The notes beneath the pieces were generated by a model. It saw nothing but the letters and a program-made list of their open reading frames with translations. It ran no database searches and was not told the origin of the DNA. Position numbers and translations under genes: made by a program. This document shows positions 6,101-11,741 of a stretch of DNA of 12,097 bases, in pieces; position 1 is the stretch's first letter; the number at the start of each line of letters is the position of its first letter. Where the stretch lies: the NCBI GenBank assembly GCA_022572485.1, contig JACZVU010000074.1:1-12097 (forward strand), written 5' to 3'. The DNA is from Myxococcales bacterium. Lineage in GTDB: Bacteria > Myxococcota_A > UBA9160 > SMWR01.

Positions 6101-8472
6101 CTCTCCCCGAGGCTCTTGGTTCCGGTTGGGAGGGCGTACAGACCGATACCGAGTCGATGCTGGAAGCGATCGGCTGGCTCTCGGCGCTCGAAGAAAACGG
6201 TCTATCGCGTTTAACCCTGGAGTGGATTTGCTCGCAAGCAGACCCACCTCGACTCGATGAACTCATGGCTCTGGCTCCGTCATGTGAGGCGTTCTTGAGT
6301 TGTGTGGAATCCACGAAGTCCAGGATGAACGATTTCGGAGCGGAGATTTCGGGTGATTGGATTCCTGAGTGCCAGGCAGACCTGTATTTGGAGAGTGTCT
6401 CTGCCTCCTGCCAGGCATGTATCGATACGAGCGCGCACGCCGGCAAATGGATCGAATTTTGCCGGACTTCAAAAAGGCTGTCGGATTTCGGACTTGTAAA
6501 TCTTGTGGATTTGATCCGGGAGCACTCGGTGCAGCCGCGCGATGCGGCGTCCTTCTTTTGTGCAGCCGCGTACCAAAAGATTGCTCGGGAGGCAGTTCGA
6601 GACAATCCGCTGCTACTCGATTTTACCCGTGCCCGACATGAACAGACTGTCCAACGCTTCCAGGAACTTGATGTGGAGATTCAGCGGCTGAACCAGGCCG
6701 ATATCGCCCAATTCGTCACCAAACGATCTGTTCCGCGCGGGGTCGGAACGGGACGCGTCCGAGATCTGACAGAGCGTTCGCTGATCGAGCACGAATTGAC
6801 CAAGAAGAAGCGTCACATTCCCATTCGCCAACTCGTTCGTCGCGCTGGGCGTGCCCTCCAAGCACTGAAACCTTGCTTCATGATGAGTCCGATGTCGGTT
6901 GCTCAGTATCTCGCACCAGGTGGGCTCGAATTCGATCTGGTGGTCATGGACGAAGCATCTCAGGTCAAACCCGAGGATGCGTTGGGTTCGATTTTGCGGG
7001 CTAAGCAGGTTGTGATCGTGGGCGATCCGAAACAGCTACCGCCGACGACGTTCTTCGATCGGCTGTCGGACGACGAAGATGATCCTGAAGAAAAGGCGGC
7101 GGCGGAGGAGAGCGAGTCGATCCTTGAAATCGCTCAACGCGCTTTTCCGAACCGGCATCTACTATGGCACTACCGATCGAAACACGAATCCCTGATCGCC
7201 TTCTCGAACAGTCAGTTCTACCACGGCAATCTAATTGTATTCCCCTCGCCTTTTCGAAACCATCCCGATTATGGGGTCAAGCACCACTATGTATCCGATG
7301 CGACGTACCGAAAATCGCGCAATATTGTGGAAGCGAAAACTGTCGCTGCGGCTGTACGGCGGCATCTCATCGAACATCCTGATGAGACGCTAGGTGTGGC
7401 AACGTTTAACGCTGACCAGCGTGATCTTATCCTGAACGAAATTGAACGCCTTCAGAAGGGCGATGCCGAGCTTGACCGCGCCTTGCGCAAGCAGGAAGAG
7501 ATGGACAACAAAGGATCCGAGCCGTTCTTTGTGAAGAATCTCGAGAATGTCCAGGGAGACGAGCGGGAAGTGATTTTCATCTCGACTTTGTACGGGCCAG
7601 ATCCTGATACGGGGACGGTGTTTCAGCGGTTTGGCCCGATTACGGGAGACAAGGGTTGGCGCCGCCTCAACGTGATCTTTACCCGAGCGCGGAAGAGGCT
7701 AGAGCTTTTCACATCGATGCGATCTACCGACATCAAGTTGGGCGATAGAAGGGTAGAGGGCGTTGCCGCGCTTAGGGGCTACCTGGAGTTTGCTGAGACG
7801 GGGTTGATCCCGGATTTTGGGCGATCGACGGGCGATTCAGATAATGACTTCGAGCTCGATGTGGCGACGGTACTTAGGACCCGTGGCTACGAGGTGGATT
7901 CGCAGATCGGTGTGGTGGGGTTCTTCATTGATATTGGCGTGAAGGACCCGGCTGGTAGTGGCTCGTATATCCTTGGGGTGGAGTGCGATGGTGCTACGTA
8001 TCACTCTTCAAAGTCTGCAAGGGATCGCGACCGAATCAGGCAAGACATTCTCGAGAGGAAGGGCTGGCGAATCCATCGTGTTTGGTCGACGGATTGGTTC
8101 AAGAATCGAGAGGCGGAGATTGAGCGCTTGTGGGAGGCAGTTGAGGCGCCTCGAACAGCAAGCGCCAAAGTTACTGTGGCGGATCGTCCGGTTCTTGGTA
8201 AACCGGAACAGCAGAACCCTGGGGACGGGTGTGACTCACAGACTCCGGAATCGGCTAGGTCAGAACGAGCCCGCTCCTTGCCAGAAGTGATCAGCTCTGA
8301 AGTCTGGCGTAGACTCGGTGAGTGGCTGCTTTCGACGGGCCATCTTTCGCTCGCGGAACGCGGACAACCATTCCTGATAGCAGATGAAACATTCACTGGT
8401 GACGCTGATATCCGGCACGGCCGCGAAATTATGCAGCGGGCTATTGACCTCGGATTCGACATCTCGCGCTAA
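3169..8472 (+). CDS. Large superfamily 1 helicase fused to a Vsr-like nuclease (DUF4011 / COG1112 / MTES_1575 type)
   Basis: A cytoplasmic ATP-driven helicase or translocase with a DNA-cutting domain, 1767 residues. The N-terminus carries DUF4011 hallmarks: LLDLSRRNRLLN (31-42), GFLEW (161-165) and APLVMVPVE (about 176-184). Helicase motifs are Walker A GPPGTGKS (354-361), motif II DEAS (1261-1264), motif III GDPKQLPPT (1285-1293), HYRSKHESL (from 1334), NVQGDE (1460-1465) and TRARKR (from 1505). An insert of about 850 mostly helical residues separates motif I from motif II. A restriction-like nuclease follows, with E1562, D1588 and E1605 in GVECDGATYH, then ARDRDR and GWRIHRVWSTDWF. The last 60 residues (EVWRRLGEWLLSTGHLSL onward) I do not recognise. 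ATG 3169 lacks a clear ribosome site; TTG 3199 has AGAGGG 7 bases upstream and is a real alternative. Proteins of this build are often found in defence islands, so an anti-phage role is likely but inferred. The gene is flanked by R2 repeats and its stop abuts a foreign gene remnant. Confidence 0.9.
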   Translation: MNQGYLEGKPLSQTEISQFAEESLERIRLRLLDLSRRNRLLNHRERARDIRIVDELPNETFSGLTDGRRFFIDPVAPPEDADLEESLTNQGTEEVHANSNLPDYDTELPIPGDSIAERHQDDRLQTPLDPQTLERRCKRLLTAARTAIEETGANFLYLAIGFLEWSDVDYSDQCFRAPLVMVPVEIRKEKFDSETDTFAYSIRFLEQDIETNLSLLEKMQRDFGLDLPEFGEEADPESYFAAVMSLTSAHSRWRVAREMILGLFSFSKILMYRELSSERWPANKRPSDHPIIRDILVGAEESGDSHAGLDLSEEYDIDVDERCAKIPLVVDADSSQHSALTDVLAENRNLVIHGPPGTGKSQTITNLIAAAIAQQKTVLFVAEKKAALEVVRSRLDACGLGDFVLELHSYRTNKGQLHADIERRMHRRFPGAPWLAEKREKFEQEKDRLLQYSEAARAPVGPDGEAFHKIVWRAGRYRSEVSAGFPDPPLGDLPILSRPEIENRAALLNECAQLWSEIPETAREAWRGIHLGGVFGGDLRHVTDVLHQLKESAETLSECLNAARDGGVPLSGGLAEIRFVSNLPDHVRSVPIPICNPASWRHLSAPAVQRAVELLHKKLASLSSFRAESALLSESPAASSSEQLTELMRATQTLLQLALSERTLPELERHLTDCSTASESAERLAGESARATDLLRRQAAFLSDYRLCVRLAELFRRTPSVVKTSFDPVWVDVDIHAIFAEAEDSASNLRKRHETAQKRFDTDSIPSVSELRFLADRLETVRNQSFTRFRSEYRELRAILQKFLRNRRDLRAFGLPNDLRQLSDLIEKREEFERSDHFRAHLGEAFKGLRTDWEELRQPLGWISDLVAEVDDPFFASGLIRDWESTATRAEQIAGSSARAIAALEEHLPRCFDNDQSDKPVDLISTLLNERIKHLRASLPILRAAQAPMSASVDSIHKAANARLSLIRTTEEVDSTSALPEALGSGWEGVQTDTESMLEAIGWLSALEENGLSRLTLEWICSQADPPRLDELMALAPSCEAFLSCVESTKSRMNDFGAEISGDWIPECQADLYLESVSASCQACIDTSAHAGKWIEFCRTSKRLSDFGLVNLVDLIREHSVQPRDAASFFCAAAYQKIAREAVRDNPLLLDFTRARHEQTVQRFQELDVEIQRLNQADIAQFVTKRSVPRGVGTGRVRDLTERSLIEHELTKKKRHIPIRQLVRRAGRALQALKPCFMMSPMSVAQYLAPGGLEFDLVVMDEASQVKPEDALGSILRAKQVVIVGDPKQLPPTTFFDRLSDDEDDPEEKAAAEESESILEIAQRAFPNRHLLWHYRSKHESLIAFSNSQFYHGNLIVFPSPFRNHPDYGVKHHYVSDATYRKSRNIVEAKTVAAAVRRHLIEHPDETLGVATFNADQRDLILNEIERLQKGDAELDRALRKQEEMDNKGSEPFFVKNLENVQGDEREVIFISTLYGPDPDTGTVFQRFGPITGDKGWRRLNVIFTRARKRLELFTSMRSTDIKLGDRRVEGVAALRGYLEFAETGLIPDFGRSTGDSDNDFELDVATVLRTRGYEVDSQIGVVGFFIDIGVKDPAGSGSYILGVECDGATYHSSKSARDRDRIRQDILERKGWRIHRVWSTDWFKNREAEIERLWEAVEAPRTASAKVTVADRPVLGKPEQQNPGDGCDSQTPESARSERARSLPEVISSEVWRRLGEWLLSTGHLSLAERGQPFLIADETFTGDADIRHGREIMQRAIDLGFDISR

Positions 8473-8543
8473 TGGCTCTGGGATCGGGAATTGCCATGCT
8501 CGCACTTCTCTACCGGCGGCGTCGGCATTCTGTGGAGCGGTAA
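8460..8543 (+). pseudogene. Orphan 3' end of a PEP-CTERM protein gene
   Basis: In the frame +1 to the last helicase codons, the DNA reads HLALMALGSGIAMLALLY followed by RRRRHSVER and stop (TAA 8541-8543). A Leu/Ala/Gly-rich helix followed by an Arg cluster and a short tail is exactly the end of a PEP-CTERM sorting signal; the P-E-P motif itself is missing. The helicase stop codon (8470-8472) lies inside this fragment. An ATG at 8472 overlaps the stop, but a 23-residue gene is less plausible than a truncated remnant. R2b begins at its stop codon. Confidence 0.6.
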
Positions 8544-8621
8544 AGGACACCCCCGACCCGATTCCTCAGACCGATGGTGCCCGTTCTAACTAGACCGCCG
8601 GGAAGCGAAGCATTCGAGCCG
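8541..8621 (+). repeat. Direct repeat R2, copy b (downstream of helicase)
   Basis: Ungapped match to 2944-3025 in the same orientation, starting at the stop codon of the PEP-CTERM remnant and ending GAAGCATTCGAGCCG. Together the two copies bracket the helicase-nuclease gene. Confidence 0.8.
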
Positions 8622-8652
8622 ACTGCGTGAGAATCCCGTCGATTCGTCGACT

Positions 8653-8706
8653 CACCCGCAACGCCAGGCATCGTCGCAAGTGGTAGTATGCGGGTGTCCC
8701 TGGCGT
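8653..8706 (+). promoter_or_regulatory. Two interleaved complementary 8-mers upstream of fic
   Basis: CACCCGCA (8653-8660) is complementary to TGCGGGTG (8689-8696). ACGCCAGG (8661-8668) is complementary to CCTGGCGT (8699-8706). The order A-B-A'-B' means both stems cannot form as simple nested hairpins. They are either alternative folds or a tight pseudoknot. The second stem sits where the GTCAGGGCACCC hairpin sits after R2a, and GGGTG.CCCTG is common to both. Confidence 0.5.
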
Positions 8707-8795
8707 CTCGGTTCTGGCTGCAACGCGCCGCCGGCCGCTGAGCGCCTATACAAGGTGGCACCGTGGCTCGTCAACACGATGCTATCTTAGGCCTC

Positions 8796-8802
8796 GGAAG
8801 GA
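8796..8802 (+). promoter_or_regulatory. Ribosome binding site deciding the fic GTG start
   Basis: GGAAGGA lies 4 bases before GTG 8807. The nearby ATG at 8802 is out of frame with the Fic protein, so the GTG is the start. Confidence 0.6.
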
Positions 8803-8806
8803 TGTT

Positions 8807-10288
8807 GTGTCCGACTACAAATGGAAGGCGATCGAACCTCTCTCCGACCGGGATAAAGCGATCGATCTCGCTGGTATCCGGCTCCTCTATGACTCATGGG
8901 CGGTAGCTCGAGAGCGGATTGGGAAATCAAGCTCGGCGAGCCTACAGCGCTTTAGCGAGCGGCTAGTCAGGCGCCTCAGCGTCGAAACAGGAATCCTAGA
9001 ACGTCTCTACGATCTAGATCGGGGCACCACCGAGGCCCTCGTAGCGAATGGCTTCGCAGAAGAGCTCATATCCCGTTCGAGCACGGACGTTGAGCCCGAC
9101 CGCCTTGTTGACTTCTTGCGTGACCAAGAAGCCGCGATTCAACTCGTGATCGACTGCGTTGCTCAGAATCGGGAGCTCACAAAGTCTGTGATCCACGAGC
9201 TACACTCTATTCTCACACAGCACCAGGATACGACTCGCGCTGTGGATCAATTCGGCAACCGCCGCCAGATCCGACTCTTAAAGGGCCAGTTCAAGAAGCA
9301 GCCGAACAATCCGAAACGACCAGACGGCTTTAACCACGAGTATTGCCCGCCGATTCAAGTGGAATCGGAGATCGAGAATCTCCTGCAGTGGTTTGGTGAG
9401 TATTCGGACGAGGATCCGATCATCGTCGCGGCGTGGCTGCACCACCGATTCACGCAGATTCATCCGTATCAGGATGGAAACGGCCGCGTGAGCCGAGTTC
9501 TCACTACACTGGTGTTGCTCCGAGAGAATCTGCTTCCCTTAATAATTGACCGTGATCTCCGAACGGAGTATGTCCGGGCTCTCGAAAGTGCGGATCATGG
9601 CGATCTCACGCAGTTGGCCTCGATGTTTGCTCGCCTTGAGCGAGCGGCCATCCTTCAAGCCCTGAGCGTCGATGCTGATGCCGAGATCGCGCAGGAACAC
9701 ACCCTAACTTCCGCAGTCATAGAGACGCTGGCAGCGAAGTTCCGCAAACGGAGGAAAACAAAGTACGCTGAGTTGCGTAAGGTGAACGAACTTGCCGAGC
9801 AGCTAAGGGCCCGCACCCGCAGCGCCATCGAACACACGTACAATAAGCTGAAGGAACCAATCTCCCACCTGGGAAACGCCGAGATTCATATGGCAGACGG
9901 CGGGCCCGACTGGGGGAATGCCCATTGGTACAAGTTCGAGGTCGTCAAGCTGGGGAACGAGACCGGGAAGTATGTCAACTTCGATGAAGCGCACTACTTC
10001 GTCAAGGCCTCGATCCGCGTCGAACGAGAGCGCCTCGTGTTCGTTGCGTCGTTTCACCACGTCGGCCGCGAGCTTTCCGGGATCATGGAGGCCACCGCCT
10101 TCGCGCGGCTTGAGTCGTTCGAGCAATCCGATGATCGAGAACGGGTCTCCGGAGACTTCACAGTATGTTCTCTTGAACCGTTTGTCTTCACCTACCGGAC
10201 CGAGGAAGCTCAGATCAGCGGGCCATTCGATCGTTGGCTCGACACGGCACTCGCACTTGCGATCAAGGAATACGGTGATCGGCTCTAG
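8807..10288 (+). CDS. Fic-domain protein (putative protein AMPylase)
   Basis: Fic enzymes transfer a nucleotide, usually AMP from ATP, to a hydroxyl side chain of a target protein. The 493-residue product has the complete active-site loop HPYQDGNGRVSR (219-230) with catalytic His219 and phosphate-binding Arg230. The upstream flap region is LKGQFKKQPNNPKRPDG (158-174). Before the Fic core, TGILER (61-66) stands where an N-terminal inhibitory helix motif [S/T]xxxE[G/N] is expected. Glu65 is kept but the last position is Arg. The C-terminal 200 residues (about 290-493), including HWYKFEVVKLGNETGKYV, belong to no domain I recognise and may bind the target or partner. GTG start with GGAAGGA. It follows the helicase-nuclease by 334 bp in the same direction; toxin, regulator or defence effector roles are all possible. 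Confidence 0.93.
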   Translation: MSDYKWKAIEPLSDRDKAIDLAGIRLLYDSWAVARERIGKSSSASLQRFSERLVRRLSVETGILERLYDLDRGTTEALVANGFAEELISRSSTDVEPDRLVDFLRDQEAAIQLVIDCVAQNRELTKSVIHELHSILTQHQDTTRAVDQFGNRRQIRLLKGQFKKQPNNPKRPDGFNHEYCPPIQVESEIENLLQWFGEYSDEDPIIVAAWLHHRFTQIHPYQDGNGRVSRVLTTLVLLRENLLPLIIDRDLRTEYVRALESADHGDLTQLASMFARLERAAILQALSVDADAEIAQEHTLTSAVIETLAAKFRKRRKTKYAELRKVNELAEQLRARTRSAIEHTYNKLKEPISHLGNAEIHMADGGPDWGNAHWYKFEVVKLGNETGKYVNFDEAHYFVKASIRVERERLVFVASFHHVGRELSGIMEATAFARLESFEQSDDRERVSGDFTVCSLEPFVFTYRTEEAQISGPFDRWLDTALALAIKEYGDRL

Positions 10289-10434
10289 GCGCGCTCGCTA
10301 GCCGATGCGTGTTTAGCATGAGCCAAGCAGGAATCGTTGGGTCGGTTTATTTCACCGAAGAAACTCGTGCCACACCCCCCGAGAGCACGCCAAGGTGCGG
10401 AAATCAAATAGAGAATGGGGGTCGGGAGCGGGGG

Positions 10435-10466
10435 TGCAGGTGGCTGGGAGGCGGGCCACCCCTGCA
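10435..10466. repeat. Inverted repeat between fic and the XRE regulator gene
   Basis: TGCAGGTGGC (10435-10444) pairs with GCCACCCCTGCA (10455-10466) with a two-base bulge and a 10-base loop. No T run follows on the plus strand. It lies 146 bases after fic and 75 bases before the next start, so it may be a factor-dependent terminator or a regulator site. Confidence 0.4.
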
Positions 10467-10540
10467 TATTACCGAGGCTTCTCCGCGCGCGTAGTGGATT
10501 GAACCGGCTACGATTGGGCAAACAGCGGCGAGGGGGACTG

Positions 10541-11059
10541 GTGAGCAGTGCGCGACGGGAACAGGTTCGTCGAGCGTCCCGACGCCCAATCGAAGCCTGG
10601 GAGGTGCCGCACCTAGAACGCCTGGGGCAGCTCCTTCGGCAGCAGCGCAAGACGGCGTCACTAACGCAGCGCGAATTGGGGAACGCAGCCGAGCTTTCGC
10701 TCGGCGCGATCTGCCAGATCGAATTGGGCGACCGTCGAACTCGCCGATCGACCTTGAGGCGCATTGCCCGCGCAATCGTGGGCGCGCGTCCGAATACGCC
10801 CACCGAGGACGAGCTAACGGAGCAACTCGCGGGAGCAGCAGGAGCGGCTCTTGCGCCCGAGTCAGGCTACCGCGCGCGCATCGACCGACGGCGGAAGAGG
10901 CGAGCAAAACGGGGCCGGTATGGACCTCGCGAGGTGGCGCCGCTGCCAGGGGAGGAGCTGCGAGCGTACCTTGACCGTCTGCGGCGATGGCAGATGCTGC
11001 CCAAGCGTGGCGTCTGCTGTCCAACCTGCGGGCAGGAGCTACGCGCCACCTCTGGCTAG
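10541..11059 (+). CDS. XRE-family helix-turn-helix regulator
   Basis: A 172-residue DNA-binding regulator. A Cro/CI-type HTH spans about residues 24-80 (LGQLLRQQRKTASLTQREL, then AAELSLGAICQIELGDRRTR, then LRRIARAIV). It is followed by an Arg-rich basic segment (111-128) and a C-terminal VCCPTCGQEL (158-167), half of a zinc-ribbon-like motif with only one Cys pair. GTG 10541 is chosen because AGGGGG lies 4 bases upstream. The frame is open to an earlier ATG at 10415, but that stretch is low-complexity Gly/Arg and crosses the inverted repeat. The gene heads a small regulator, Xis and replication cluster, so it likely controls the element's excision or replication genes. Confidence 0.8.
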   Translation: MSSARREQVRRASRRPIEAWEVPHLERLGQLLRQQRKTASLTQRELGNAAELSLGAICQIELGDRRTRRSTLRRIARAIVGARPNTPTEDELTEQLAGAAGAALAPESGYRARIDRRRKRRAKRGRYGPREVAPLPGEELRAYLDRLRRWQMLPKRGVCCPTCGQELRATSG

Positions 11060-11126
11060 AATCACGATCAAGCGCGGCTAGTCGGATAAATCGCCCATAA
11101 CACCCTCCAAGACGCTACCCCCCGAA

Positions 11127-11137
11127 ACTTAATAAGT
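11127..11137. promoter_or_regulatory. AT-rich palindrome, candidate operator
   Basis: ACTTA-A-TAAGT is a palindrome in otherwise GC-rich intergenic DNA between the XRE gene and the xis-like gene. It is a candidate binding site for one of the two regulators. No further support. Confidence 0.3.
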
Positions 11138-11174
11138 ACGCGCGCTTCCAGGCCGTCCGGTACACAAAATGAAA

Positions 11175-11212
11175 GCACGGTGTTGACGTGCAACATTTGG
11201 CTGCATAAGGAT
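11175..11212 (+). promoter_or_regulatory. Probable promoter with overlapping operator for the xis-like gene
   Basis: TTGACG at 11183-11188 is a good -35. At 17 bases spacing lies TAAGGA (11206-11211), a weak -10. A perfect inverted repeat GCACG / CGTGC (11175-11179 and 11187-11191) covers the -35, as expected of a repressor site. The start codon follows at 11240. Confidence 0.4.
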
Positions 11213-11227
11213 TGCCTACGAATCGCT

Positions 11228-11233
11228 AGGAGG
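11228..11233 (+). promoter_or_regulatory. Ribosome binding site of the xis-like gene
   Basis: AGGAGG lies 6 bases before ATG 11240, which settles this start over in-frame upstream codons. Confidence 0.7.
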
Positions 11234-11239
11234 CTCACA

Positions 11240-11485
11240 ATGCTGAAGGACAATAAGCCCCTGTTGAAAGACTGCGACGAAGCGGCCCGACTCGATGTAT
11301 GCGTAAGCACTCTTCGCCGGTGGCGATGGGCTGGTTCCGGGCCAGAGTGGATCAAACTCGGTGGCGCTGTTCGTTACGCGCCCGAGGCACTCGCTCGTTA
11401 CATCGCTATTTGCCAACGCCCAGTACCGAAGCAGCCGAATACGATTGCCAATACTGATGATCAGCATTCACCGAGCTGCAACTAA
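11240..11485 (+). CDS. AlpA/excisionase-like winged helix-turn-helix protein
   Basis: A small DNA-binding protein of 81 residues with a MerR-like HTH (HTH_17 type), residues about 8-55. It has LLKDCDEAARLDV, STLRRWRW, then the wing GPEWIKLGGAVRY and APEALARYI. Such proteins act as recombination directionality factors bending attachment-site DNA, or as activators of element genes. The tail (56-81) is polar and probably disordered. An ideal ribosome site defines ATG 11240. It sits between the XRE regulator and a replication-type gene, the usual place for Xis in integrative elements. Family recognition is good; whether it is truly an excisionase is inferred. Confidence 0.8.
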   Translation: MLKDNKPLLKDCDEAARLDVCVSTLRRWRWAGSGPEWIKLGGAVRYAPEALARYIAICQRPVPKQPNTIANTDDQHSPSCN

Positions 11486-11491
11486 CGAAAA

Positions 11492-11513
11492 CGCCGCCCG
11501 GCCACGGGCGGCG
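11492..11513. terminator. GC-rich hairpin, likely terminator or attenuator after the xis-like gene
   Basis: CGCCGCCCG (11492-11500), loop GCCA, then CGGGCGGCG (11505-11513) make a perfect 9-bp stem beginning 7 bases after the stop codon. There is no U tract on the plus strand (CTCTCTGG follows). AAAA precedes it, so a minus-strand transcript would show a proper hairpin plus UUUU. It may only partly stop transcription into the next gene. Confidence 0.55.
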
Positions 11514-11537
11514 CTCTCTGGAGAAACAAAGTCTGAA

Positions 11538-11741
11538 ATGCATGAACACAGTACACACCTAGACCACGTCGAGCAACGACTACTCGCCTATCAGCTCGGT
11601 GATCGGACAGTCTATATACAGTGGTCCGAGCTACTGCGCAGGCTCAGATCGCAGCAGCTCCGCGCCGGCGTTGACGAGAAATTCAGCGGACAGCTGAGGG
11701 CACGAAACTCCTCGCAGCAGATCAGGCGGCGTCGTGAGTAA
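11538..11741 (+). CDS. Small hypothetical protein of the element module
   Basis: 67 residues with no recognisable family. The N-terminus is His-rich (MHEHSTHLDHVEQ), the middle is hydrophobic and aromatic (GDRTVYIQWSELLRRL), and the end is very basic (QQIRRRRE). I chose ATG 11538. The frame is open further upstream but would run across the hairpin and the end of the xis-like gene. The ribosome site is poor (GGAG about 14 bases upstream). Its stop overlaps the start of the next gene (GTGAGTAA), which implies translational coupling and is the main reason to accept it as real. Confidence 0.55.
   Translation: MHEHSTHLDHVEQRLLAYQLGDRTVYIQWSELLRRLRSQQLRAGVDEKFSGQLRARNSSQQIRRRRE

Larger units (their letters stand above)
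8473..8806. other. Intergenic region between helicase and fic
   Basis: It holds the PEP-CTERM remnant, R2b and the interleaved inverted repeats. The last 100 bases before fic show no confident promoter; GCTATCTTAG at 8781-8790 is a possible -10 without a matching -35. The spacing argues that fic is not simply cotranscribed with the helicase. Confidence 0.5.

Noticed and set aside
8472..8543. A 23-residue membrane peptide gene starting at ATG 8472 with stop-start overlap
   Set aside because: The same frame continues upstream with PEP-CTERM-like residues, and the Arg cluster and tail fit a truncated sorting signal better than a free-standing small gene.
10404..11024. Minus-strand 206-residue frame opposite the XRE gene
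   Set aside because: Low-complexity Ala/Arg/Pro composition typical of antisense frames in GC-rich genes. The plus strand has a clear HTH domain and ribosome site.
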